DNA of 64,000 bases from Marinobacter sp. BW6 (GTDB lineage: Bacteria; Pseudomonadota; Gammaproteobacteria; Pseudomonadales; Oleiphilaceae): assembly GCF_008107725.1 (NCBI RefSeq), contig NZ_VIRN01000083.1, positions 1 through 64,000 of the forward strand, in the 5' to 3' direction. Of this stretch, positions 16,285 through 24,459 are shown one piece after another. Within the stretch, counting starts at the first letter, position 1, and every line of letters begins with the position of its first letter. Position numbers and translations under genes: made by a program. The notes below the pieces were generated by a model. That model searched no databases. It saw only the letters and a list, made by a program, of their open reading frames with translations, and had not been told where the DNA came from.

Positions 16285-17481
16285 ATGACCGGACCTCTCG
16301 ATGGCATCCGCATTATCGATCTGACAGCCATGATTTCCGGGCCTCTCGCGACCATGATACTGGCGGATCAGGGTGCCGAGGTTATCAAGATCGAGAATCC
16401 GGCGGGTGGCGACTTTACTCGCTCCGCGGCCAATCGGCAGGGCGATATGTCTGCGCTGTACCTCAACAACAACCGCAACAAGAAATCAGTGGCACTAAAC
16501 CTGAAAGAAAAGGCAGGACGCGACGCGCTGCTTCGACTGGTAGCGTCGGCCGATGTCTTTGTGCAGAACTTCCGGCCAGGCGTCATTGAGCGGATGGGGC
16601 TCGGCGAGGAGCAGCTGCGCAAAGTGGCCCCGAATCTCGTGATGGTATCAATCAGTGGCTTCGGTGACACCGGCCCCTATTCCCAGCGACCGGTATACGA
16701 CCCGCTGATTCAGGGCCTCTCCGGATTGGCCACGGTGCAGGCGGGCGCCGATGAACTGCGTCCGCAACTGGTGAGGACCATCCTGCCCGACAAGCTCACG
16801 GGTGTAACCGCAGCCCAGGCGATTACCGCGGCTCTGTTTGCCCGGGAACGTACCGGGGAAAGCCAGCATGTCCGGTTGTCCATGCTGGACGCGATCATCG
16901 CGTTTCTGTGGAGCTCCGACATGGGCAGCCAGACCTTTGTTCACAGTGAGGTGCCACAGCAGGAGGCTGCGAGCCTTCAGGATCTCATCTATGAGACTAC
17001 AACCGGCTACATCACCATTGCGGTTCAGAGCGATCGTGAGTGGCAAGCCCTTATTCGTGCTGTGGACCGCCCGGAGTGGGCGGAGGATCCAAGGTTCCTG
17101 ACTGCCCGGCTGCGCCAGGAGAATATTGATGCGAGGCTGGAGCTGATCCAGTCGGTTATCAAAACCGATGCGGCCGAACACTGGCTGGCAAGGCTTGAAG
17201 CCGAACAAGTCCCCTGTGCCCCGGTGTTGACCCGCACCCAGGTGCTCGACCATCCCCAGGTACTGGCCAACGATCTGCTCTCACACTACGACCACCCCCA
17301 GGCCGGCCGACTCCGCCAGGCCCGCGCCCCGTCGCGATTCTCGGCAACACCAGAGCAGCACTGGCAAGGCGCTCCACGCCTCGGAGAGCAAACCAACGAA
17401 CTTCTCGCAGAGTGCGGGTATTCCGCCGAAGAAATCCAGGCGATGTGTGATTCAGGCATTGCAGCCGTAGCCGCTGATTAA
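16285..17481 (+). CDS. CaiB/BaiF CoA-transferase family protein
   Basis: This 398-residue class III CoA-transferase moves CoA between carboxylic acids. It has the N-terminal I-I-D-L-T-A-M-I-S-G-P pattern, the A-D-Q-G-A-E-V-I-K-I-E-N-P strand-loop, and N-K-K-S-V-A-L-N-L-K. The V-F-V-Q-N-F-R-P-G-V segment follows, and near residue 165 L-S-M-L-D-A-I is the helix with the catalytic Asp. Length is normal. A strong ribosome site aggag lies eight bases before the ATG. It stands alone, so the acids involved cannot be named. Confidence 0.92.
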   Translation: MTGPLDGIRIIDLTAMISGPLATMILADQGAEVIKIENPAGGDFTRSAANRQGDMSALYLNNNRNKKSVALNLKEKAGRDALLRLVASADVFVQNFRPGVIERMGLGEEQLRKVAPNLVMVSISGFGDTGPYSQRPVYDPLIQGLSGLATVQAGADELRPQLVRTILPDKLTGVTAAQAITAALFARERTGESQHVRLSMLDAIIAFLWSSDMGSQTFVHSEVPQQEAASLQDLIYETTTGYITIAVQSDREWQALIRAVDRPEWAEDPRFLTARLRQENIDARLELIQSVIKTDAAEHWLARLEAEQVPCAPVLTRTQVLDHPQVLANDLLSHYDHPQAGRLRQARAPSRFSATPEQHWQGAPRLGEQTNELLAECGYSAEEIQAMCDSGIAAVAAD

Positions 17482-17637
17482 CACTCCGAGGCCGGCATTC
17501 ACGAACGGGACTTTCAAGTGCTGACGAAAATTTGGGCTATAGTCCGAAAATAACGCCCTTACGACAGCGTAATTATATCTGGTTGGGCTGAGTGTTAGGG
17601 TTGAGGGAGCGGTCAGGCAACGGGAGGGACACTAGGA

Positions 17638-20600
17638 ATGCCTAGCCAGGAGGCCATTCAGCTACATCGTGACGTTGCGATAGGTTCACCGGGAATCTAT
17701 CAGAGCATCGTCAACCGGATCGGCTGGGTGATCATTGTCGTATCCAGCCTGGTTTTGCTGTCCTGGTTTCTTGATATTGAAGCCGGTAAACGTGTTTTAC
17801 CGGGCTTCCAATCAATGAAATTCAACACAGCCCTGTGTTTTCTCATCTCTGGCTTACTCCTCAGACACAAATCGCTGCGACCAACCCCTCACGCAAACGA
17901 CCCCGTTACCGCGATGGCGGCGGTGTTCCTTATAGTTGTTTCAGCCCTTACGCTTCTTGAGTACGGTACTGGTTGGCAGCTTCACATTGATAATCTCGTA
18001 GTCATGGACACCGCAACGCCGGTCGATTCATACCCGGGGCGGATGTCCATTGGCACAGCGCTGTGTTTCGGCATTATCGGTATTGCATGGGCTGCAACGT
18101 TACTACCCATCCGCCACGCCACAGTCGCGCTGCAAGTCCTCGCTCTGGCTCTATTCACGATCAGCGGCGCAGCCCTGATTGGTTACCTGTTCGGAGTTCA
18201 GCAGTTCGAACTAACCATTTTTTCCACTATGGCTCTGCACACATCCCTGCTATTCGTACTCTGCGGTACCGCTATGCTGCTGGCGAAGCCTCGTGAAGGC
18301 GTAATGAGCTCTGCCACAAGCGCCTTTATTGGTGGGCGATCCCTACGGAGACTACTACCGTTCATTGTGGTTACACCTATCCTGGTTTGCTGGATAAGCC
18401 TTAAGGGCATCGAAGCGGGCTACTATGGCGAAGCCTTCGGGTTTGCCGTGGGCGCCGTGGTCAGCATTCTCGTGCTGAGTTTCGTTGGCTGGCTGGGCGC
18501 CGATGCTCTTAACCGAGAAGAAGACCGCTTCCGCTCGACAATCGACTCCTCTCCCGTCGCCACGGTGATGATCGATACGAGCGGCACAATCCAGATGGCT
18601 AACCGGCTCGCACACTCGCTCTTTCTTTACCCCAGGGGACAGCTGGTCGGAAAGTCGGTCGAGTACCTGATGCCCAATCGGTTCCGCAAAGGGCACGGTG
18701 GATTTGTCAAAGGTTACATGGACTTCCCTGAACAGCGCATGATGGGCCAGGGTCGGGCGCTCTTTGCCTTGCGACACGACGGCTCCGAGTTCCCAGCCGA
18801 AATTGCCCTAAACCCTGTTCGAACTGTCGAGGGGCGTTATGTCATGGCCTCGATTGTGGACATTACCGAACGAGTCGAGGCCGAGCAGAAAATTCTGAGA
18901 CTCAACCGCATTCACAGAGTACTGAGCGGGATTAATACCCTGATAGTGCGTGCCCAGACTCAGGAGGCCTTATTTGAGGAGGCTACCCGCATTGCCGTTG
19001 AAGCGGGTGAAATAGCAGCCGCATTCGTTGTGCAATACAACCGGGCGCTGGGGCAATGCTCCGTGTCACAGCAACACGCTTCCGACCATCAGCTTTCACA
19101 ACGACCTTTATCCATTGCGGAGAAGAACATCGTTCAGGAATGCCTGCAAAGACATCATGTGGTGATTCGAAATGAGCTTGCAGAGCGTCACAACCTTGGT
19201 GACTTTCGTGAGCTCATAGATCTTGGCGTTCAGGCATTGGCCGTGTTCCCGTTAACATCCCAACAACACTCTTTCGAGGCGGCTCTGGTGCTCTATCGCC
19301 GCGAGGCGTTTTCCTTCGATCATGCCGAAATGAAACTCTTGCATGAGGTTGCTGGCGATATTTCGTTTGCGATCGCTAACCTGGCAAAAAATCAGCAACT
19401 CGAATATCTGACCCATTTCGACGGTGTTACAGATCTGCCAAATCGACTCTTGCTGACCGACCGCCTCGAACAGGCCATACTCCAGGCCGACAGGCATCAC
19501 GGTATATTCAGCATACTTTACGTAGACATCGACCGCTTCAAGCAGGTCAATGATAGCCTCGGTCATACAGGCGGCGACGATGTGCTCCGGAAAGTTGCCC
19601 ATTGCATCCGATCATGCGTGGGAGAGGCTGATACGGTGGCGCGTTGGGGAGGCGACGAGTTCGTTGTGCTCCTTCCGGGCCAGAGCGCCGCCAAAGTTTC
19701 AGAGATCGCCAACTGCATCAATGGAGAACTGCACTCGGTAATTGTGCTGGAGGACGGGCGGGAACTATTCGTGTCTTGCAGCATGGGCATAGCAGAATAC
19801 CCGCGCAACGGAGTCAATCTGGACGTCATGATCAGTAGCGCCAGGAGTGCGATGAGCGCTATCAAAGAGCATGGAGGTAACGACTATCGACTTTTTGTTC
19901 CGCAATCCGACGGCGCCGTTGATGACCGGCTTGCACTGGAAACCTCATTGCGGCACGCAATGGAGCAGGAACAGTTCCAGTTGTACTACCAGCCCCAGAT
20001 CGATATCGCTTCCCGGCAAGTTGTCGGCCTTGAGGCACTGTTGCGCTGGAATCATCCCACGGAAGGCATGATCGCACCGGACCGTTTTATTCCCCTCGCC
20101 GAGAGGACTGGCTTGATCATCCCTATCGGAAAATGGGTCCTGGAAGAGGCCTGTCGTCAGGCTGTGGCGATGCCCGGTCTTAAAATGGCGGTAAACCTGT
20201 CAGCCCGCCAGTTCCACCAGGAAAACCTGGTTGCGAACGTTCAGGCAGTGCTCAGGAAAACCGGGATGCCGCCGGCCAACCTGGAACTGGAGATAACGGA
20301 AAGTGCCCTGATTTACGAGGTTGAATCGGCCATTGCCACTATGTCGCAATTAATGAACTTGGGCGTAGACATTTCCCTGGACGACTTCGGCACCGGCTAC
20401 TCCAGTCTGAGCTACCTGAAGCGCTTCCCTATCGACACGTTAAAGATCGACAAGTCATTTATTAACGAATTGACCACTGACCCGGGCAGCGAGGTGATCG
20501 TCAACACCATTATTGCCATGGCCCACAGTCTGAAGCTCAAGGTTATTGCCGAAGGCGTGGAGACTGAGGAGCAGCTTGCGATGTTGCGCGAGCGCCAATG

Positions 20601-20673
20601 TGACCAGGCTCAGGGCTATCTGTTTTCCCGGCCGCTGCCATTCGCAGAAGCAATTGCCAAAGTGCAGCCCTGA
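17638..20673 (+). CDS. Membrane GGDEF-EAL cyclic-di-GMP enzyme with PAS and GAF domains
   Basis: This 1011-residue protein opens with about eight TM helices (residues about 20-300, a MASE-like sensor). A PAS domain follows (about 300-415, F-R-S-T-I-D-S-S-P-V-A-T-V), then a GAF-like domain (about 430-580), GGDEF (590-755) and EAL (760-1011). The cyclase motif is intact (W-G-G-D-E-F near 671) but the inhibitory R-x-x-D nine residues before it is absent. The phosphodiesterase motifs are intact (E-A-L-L-R-W near 799, D-D-F-G-T-G-Y-S-S, A-E-G-V-E-T-E). Both activities are therefore possible. It is monocistronic, with a convergent neighbour 12 bases away. Confidence 0.95.
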   Translation: MPSQEAIQLHRDVAIGSPGIYQSIVNRIGWVIIVVSSLVLLSWFLDIEAGKRVLPGFQSMKFNTALCFLISGLLLRHKSLRPTPHANDPVTAMAAVFLIVVSALTLLEYGTGWQLHIDNLVVMDTATPVDSYPGRMSIGTALCFGIIGIAWAATLLPIRHATVALQVLALALFTISGAALIGYLFGVQQFELTIFSTMALHTSLLFVLCGTAMLLAKPREGVMSSATSAFIGGRSLRRLLPFIVVTPILVCWISLKGIEAGYYGEAFGFAVGAVVSILVLSFVGWLGADALNREEDRFRSTIDSSPVATVMIDTSGTIQMANRLAHSLFLYPRGQLVGKSVEYLMPNRFRKGHGGFVKGYMDFPEQRMMGQGRALFALRHDGSEFPAEIALNPVRTVEGRYVMASIVDITERVEAEQKILRLNRIHRVLSGINTLIVRAQTQEALFEEATRIAVEAGEIAAAFVVQYNRALGQCSVSQQHASDHQLSQRPLSIAEKNIVQECLQRHHVVIRNELAERHNLGDFRELIDLGVQALAVFPLTSQQHSFEAALVLYRREAFSFDHAEMKLLHEVAGDISFAIANLAKNQQLEYLTHFDGVTDLPNRLLLTDRLEQAILQADRHHGIFSILYVDIDRFKQVNDSLGHTGGDDVLRKVAHCIRSCVGEADTVARWGGDEFVVLLPGQSAAKVSEIANCINGELHSVIVLEDGRELFVSCSMGIAEYPRNGVNLDVMISSARSAMSAIKEHGGNDYRLFVPQSDGAVDDRLALETSLRHAMEQEQFQLYYQPQIDIASRQVVGLEALLRWNHPTEGMIAPDRFIPLAERTGLIIPIGKWVLEEACRQAVAMPGLKMAVNLSARQFHQENLVANVQAVLRKTGMPPANLELEITESALIYEVESAIATMSQLMNLGVDISLDDFGTGYSSLSYLKRFPIDTLKIDKSFINELTTDPGSEVIVNTIIAMAHSLKLKVIAEGVETEEQLAMLRERQCDQAQGYLFSRPLPFAEAIAKVQP

Positions 20674-20685
20674 ACCGTATTTAGA

Positions 20686-21792
20686 TTACTCGTCATCATC
20701 GCTGAACGCAGACCGATGGAATTCTGCGGCCTCTTCCGCTTCTCTGACACCCATTTCCCGGATTTCCGGAACCTCTCCGCCCGCCAAAGTTTCCAACACT
20801 GCATGTACACCCCGGGAGAGCGAAGTCAGGTTGTAACCGCCTTCGAGAACCAGCGCCAGCCGCCCTTCACAGTGCTTCTCGGCTATGCCCTCAACGATCC
20901 TTGTGATTGCCCGGAAGCCGTCGTAGGTCAGATTCATCGCCATGTCGTTTCGATGCGGATCGAAGCCGGCCGAGACCAGGACAAGATCGGGTTTGAAGTA
21001 ATCGGCCGCTGGTACCAATATGTCGCGAAAGACCTTTTCGAAGGCGACGTCGCCTGCAGTTTCTGGTAACGGCACATTGATTGTGTAACCCTCCCCCATT
21101 CCGTCTCCGATATCCTCAATGTGGCCTGAGCCGGGATAGAAAGGGGCTGCACAATGGGTATCGAAGAAGAGCACATCCGGGTCAGCCCAGAAAATGTCCT
21201 GGGTACCGTTGCCATGATGGGCATCCCAGTCGATGATCAGAATCTTCTCACAGCCGAGTTTGACCTGGGCATGAGCCGCAGCGATCGCAACATTGTTGAG
21301 TAGGCAGAACCCCCGGGCCCGGACCGGTTCGGCGTGATGGCCGGGCGGGCGGATCAGGGCAAACGCGCTGTCACATTCACCTTTGACGACGCTTTCAACG
21401 GCGGCAATGGCGTTGCCAGCCGCAGCGGTAGCCGCTTTGATGCTGTCTGGCGACACCGCCGTTGTATCTTTATCGAGCCATGCGCGCTTACCGTCTAGTG
21501 AAAAGATGTGGTCAAGATAGGAAGTGGTGTGTACCCGGGCCAGCTGATCGTATGTGGCGGCAGGGGCACCGGATCTGAATTGAACGCCCGCTACGGGGTT
21601 TTCGTCCAGATACTCCTTGATAGCGCTAATCCGCCCGGGGTGCTCCGGATAGCTCCATTTGAAGTCCAGCCCCTGAAGAATCGATCGCACACGTTTTTCC
21701 ACCCGGCTGGGCATGAACGGAAGATCCACCTCGGGGTTATGCCCGAGCATAATCTCATCGTAAAACACATTCACACTGCGATCGCCGATCAT
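20686..21792 (-). CDS. Histone-deacetylase-family amidohydrolase
   Basis: This 368-residue zinc amidohydrolase has the arginase/deacetylase fold. It carries R-P-P-G-H-H-A with the catalytic His pair, G-F-C-L-L-N-N-V-A-I-A-A, the metal-binding D-W-D-A-H-H-G-N-G-T, D-P-D-V-L-F-F-D-T-H, and later S-A-G-F-D-P-H and the Gly-rich L-E-G-G-Y-N. Bacterial members remove acetyl or related acyl groups from polyamines, small molecules or protein lysines. Ribosome site aagga is well placed. A GNAT acetyltransferase gene lies just upstream on the same strand (16-base gap), so the two probably share a transcript. Confidence 0.93.
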   Translation of the reverse strand: MIGDRSVNVFYDEIMLGHNPEVDLPFMPSRVEKRVRSILQGLDFKWSYPEHPGRISAIKEYLDENPVAGVQFRSGAPAATYDQLARVHTTSYLDHIFSLDGKRAWLDKDTTAVSPDSIKAATAAAGNAIAAVESVVKGECDSAFALIRPPGHHAEPVRARGFCLLNNVAIAAAHAQVKLGCEKILIIDWDAHHGNGTQDIFWADPDVLFFDTHCAAPFYPGSGHIEDIGDGMGEGYTINVPLPETAGDVAFEKVFRDILVPAADYFKPDLVLVSAGFDPHRNDMAMNLTYDGFRAITRIVEGIAEKHCEGRLALVLEGGYNLTSLSRGVHAVLETLAGGEVPEIREMGVREAEEAAEFHRSAFSDDDE

Positions 21793-21808
21793 GGCCTGTT
21801 TCCTTTTC

Positions 21809-22351
21809 TTATCCTTGTGATTCTGTCAGCGCCTGCTTCACCACTGAGGTGAACGCCGCCGCGCGAACTCCGGTCGGTTTGAAACCCAGTTTGGTCCAGG
21901 CTGCCTTGGCTTCCTTGTTTGAAGCAGAATATTCCAGGATCAGCTCCGAGGCGTGATGCTCCTCCGCGAACGTCACCAGGTCCCGCAACAAGGCCTTGAG
22001 GATTCCGTGCCCGCGAAATTCCGGCTCTACCCAGATATCGTCAATAACGCCAGACTTGAACTCTTTGGACTCAGACTGCTCCCAAATGCCCTGGCTTCGC
22101 CAGATATAGACATAGCCCATTCCCACGAGACCCGAGTTTTTATTTTCCGCCACAAGCAACAGTTTGTTGGGATCGTCCAGCGAGGAGTGCAACGTTCGCA
22201 GAAGTCGTTTACGTTCGCTTTCCTTGAGATCATGAGGGGGCGCGCCCGAAACATGCAGGGCCAGTTTGGCCAGGAATCCCACCATTTCGGGCAGATCCTC
22301 TTCGCAGGCCTCTCTGATAACAAATCCACGCTTCGTGTGCTTTCCAGCCAC
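21809..22351 (-). CDS. GNAT-family N-acetyltransferase
   Basis: This protein of about 180 residues contains one GNAT domain: F-V-I-R-E-A-C-E-E-D-L-P-E-M at the start, L-V-G-M-G-Y-V-Y in strand 4, D-D-I-W-V-E-P-E-F-R-G-H-G-I-L-K-A-L with the CoA loop, and A-S-N-K-E-A-K-A-A-W-T-K-L-G-F near the end. The GTG at 22351 lies six bases after ggag and is preferred to a TTG at 22357 that directly abuts it. It precedes the deacetylase-fold gene in the same operon. Confidence 0.87.
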   Translation of the reverse strand: MAGKHTKRGFVIREACEEDLPEMVGFLAKLALHVSGAPPHDLKESERKRLLRTLHSSLDDPNKLLLVAENKNSGLVGMGYVYIWRSQGIWEQSESKEFKSGVIDDIWVEPEFRGHGILKALLRDLVTFAEEHHASELILEYSASNKEAKAAWTKLGFKPTGVRAAAFTSVVKQALTESQG

Positions 22352-22563
22352 GTGCAACTCCCGTTAGACCGCTGTGTAGAGCTAACCTTCAAAGCTTAGT
22401 CGCTGGTTGATCCCGCTACAAAAGCAAAGTCCTTGAAACTGTTCTTGGAATAATTTCGGCTGCAGGTTAGTTTCAACAACAAACCTGATTTGAATTGCAT
22501 CGGGATTTCTATGAGGCACGCGTACCGGAACAACATTGGTCGAGTGAGTATTCAGGCCAAGCG

Positions 22564-23691
22564 ATGATGGGAAAACTTCTTCTGATCCTTGGCCTTGCGA
22601 CGATGATCGCGCTGGTAGCCACTATCAGCTCACGGCCTATGCTGATTGAAGAGAGGCTGATCCGGATTCAGGCGGAGGATACTCTCCGGGAGTTCCCTCG
22701 CATCGAATCGGAGCCACTTGAAGTTCAGGCTGCCTTGCTCGATATGGCCGACGACGAGCTTCTTCTACTGAAGGCCCGCGCGGCCTATTTGCGATACCCC
22801 GCCATGACCCGCGAGATCTTTCCGGTTTACGGACCTGAACCGGAATTCCGGGATATTCTCCGGCTATATGGCGAAAACATTCTTCCGCCGATCCACTATT
22901 TCCTGAGCAACCCAATTGGCTCGATCGAGCTGATGAACGATCTTGCCACTCAATACCAGGCAGCCGTGGAGTTCTTTACCGGGAGCGGAAAGACAGACAC
23001 CGATGCAGCCCCCCAGCAAAGCACGCCCGGAGAGGAGAAGCTGACTCGGGAAGAGCGCGGGTGGTACGCCGTGCGCTTTATCCAGGAAGAAGGACATGAT
23101 TTCCTGGGTCAGTTTGTTGTAAACGACCAGGGCGACATTATCTGGGTTCGAACGGAACGGGTTCTGGAGAACATTAACCAGTTTTTCGCCAGTGGCATCC
23201 GCAACCTTGAGATTCAGCACCGCACGGGTGAGGATGTGTCCGCCGCTGACGTTGGCTGGGCATCGGTGGATGTACTGGTTTTTGCCAGTGCATTGAAGGT
23301 GCTTCGGGCAGGACGGGCGGTTGCTGTTTCTTCAAGAAGCGCCGCGGCGGGTACCCGGTCTGCGGCGCTTGGCGCTCGCCTGGCCAATAGCGGGCGCATG
23401 CTGCTGACTACCGCCCGATACGCAAAATGGCCCGCCGTGATCGGCGTAGGGTACCTGGTGGTCACGCACCCGGGTATCATCAACGACTTTTTGGCCGAGG
23501 TGTCCGAAATCCTGGGCTACCCGGTAAAGCTGGTGCAGTTTCTCGGATGGATGCTGATATTGCTGCCCGTGTTGTACATCGGCAGCTGGGTATTCCGATT
23601 CATTTTACGTCCGGCACTCGTCTTGCTCGGAACCCTGATCAATGGCCTGGCACACCTTGGCAGCAGAAAATCACTTAACAGACTGGACTGA
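22564..23691 (+). CDS. Hypothetical membrane protein
   Basis: About 375 residues, in no family I recognise. An N-terminal TM helix (L-L-L-I-L-G-L-A-T-M-I-A-L-V) is followed by a charged helical region and a Thr/Asp/Glu/Gln linker. Next come a domain with G-W-Y-A-V-R-F-I-Q-E-E-G, an Ala/Ser/Arg-rich stretch (A-V-A-V-S-S-R-S-A-A-A-G) and two or three C-terminal TM helices. The start is uncertain: adjacent ATGs at 22564 and 22567 lack a strong ribosome site, and the frame stays open to 22495. It ends 13 bases before the glycosylase gene, suggesting co-transcription. Confidence 0.65.
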   Translation: MMGKLLLILGLATMIALVATISSRPMLIEERLIRIQAEDTLREFPRIESEPLEVQAALLDMADDELLLLKARAAYLRYPAMTREIFPVYGPEPEFRDILRLYGENILPPIHYFLSNPIGSIELMNDLATQYQAAVEFFTGSGKTDTDAAPQQSTPGEEKLTREERGWYAVRFIQEEGHDFLGQFVVNDQGDIIWVRTERVLENINQFFASGIRNLEIQHRTGEDVSAADVGWASVDVLVFASALKVLRAGRAVAVSSRSAAAGTRSAALGARLANSGRMLLTTARYAKWPAVIGVGYLVVTHPGIINDFLAEVSEILGYPVKLVQFLGWMLILLPVLYIGSWVFRFILRPALVLLGTLINGLAHLGSRKSLNRLD

Positions 23692-23704
23692 TTCAGAAAC
23701 CGCT

Positions 23705-24370
23705 ATGTCCTTTTCCCGCATCTACGAACAAGCCGTCCTCCAGAAAGGCGGTGAAAATGAGGTCCACACACGGCTGCCACGAGTGGCAGAACCGGTTGAA
23801 CTGGAAGCACTTGGGGATGATCGCTACCTCTCGGAAATCACCCGATGCATATTCAAGGCAGGGTTCGTCTGGCGGGTGATCGAAAATAAATGGCCGAAGT
23901 TTGAAGAGGCGTTTGAGGGGTTCGTTCCGCTTTACTGGCAACAGGTTCCACCCGAGGTACTTGAGCAGCTGGCCGGCGATGAACGGATCGTGCGAAACGC
24001 CCAGAAGATTCAGACCGTGCCCGAGAATGCCCGAATGATTGTGGATGCCGCCCGGGAACACGGCAGCTTTGGTAAATTCCTGGCGAATTGGCCCAGTAGT
24101 GACCAGGCTGGGTTACTGCTGTGGCTCAAACGCCACGGTGCCCGGCTTGGTGGCAACAGCGCCCAGTACTTTTTGCGCCGTGTAGGCTGGGACGGCTTTA
24201 TTCTCTCCCGGGATGTCATTGCTGCGTTGCATCGCGAAGAGGTCCTGGATGCCTCGCCCACCAGCAAGAAGGGGCTATTGCAGGCCCAGGAAGCCTTCAA
24301 CCGCTGGCATAAGGAGAGCGGCCTGCCCTACAGCCATATCTCGAGAATCCTCTCGTTTACTATCGACTGA
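23705..24370 (+). CDS. DNA-3-methyladenine glycosylase I family protein
   Basis: This 221-residue protein has the Tag-like helical glycosylase pattern: Y-L-S-E-I-T-R-C-I-F-K-A-G-F-V-W-R-V-I, F-E-E-A-F-E-G-F, I-V-R-N-A-Q-K-I near the middle, and G-G-N-S-A-Q-Y-F-L-R-R-V-G-W-D-G-F near 160. The zinc-binding Cys/His set of E. coli Tag is not obvious, so it belongs to the longer variant family often annotated simply as 3-methyladenine glycosylase. Base-excision repair of alkylated adenine is inferred. The ATG at 23705 overlaps nothing and follows the hypothetical membrane gene closely. Confidence 0.75.
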   Translation: MSFSRIYEQAVLQKGGENEVHTRLPRVAEPVELEALGDDRYLSEITRCIFKAGFVWRVIENKWPKFEEAFEGFVPLYWQQVPPEVLEQLAGDERIVRNAQKIQTVPENARMIVDAAREHGSFGKFLANWPSSDQAGLLLWLKRHGARLGGNSAQYFLRRVGWDGFILSRDVIAALHREEVLDASPTSKKGLLQAQEAFNRWHKESGLPYSHISRILSFTID

Positions 24371-24406
24371 GCCAACCTCGGACAGTGCAATTGGCCTTGC
24401 TTATTT

Positions 24407-24425
24407 AATGATAATTGTTATCATT
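24407..24425 (+). promoter_or_regulatory. Fur box
   Basis: AATGATAATTGTTATCATT is an exact palindrome (8-bp arms, 3-base centre) and closely follows the Fur consensus. It lies 34 bases before the ATG of the siderophore receptor, where Fe-Fur would block transcription. Confidence 0.92.
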
Positions 24426-24459
24426 CGCCTCCGCATTAACAACGAAGGCGCATCATCCT

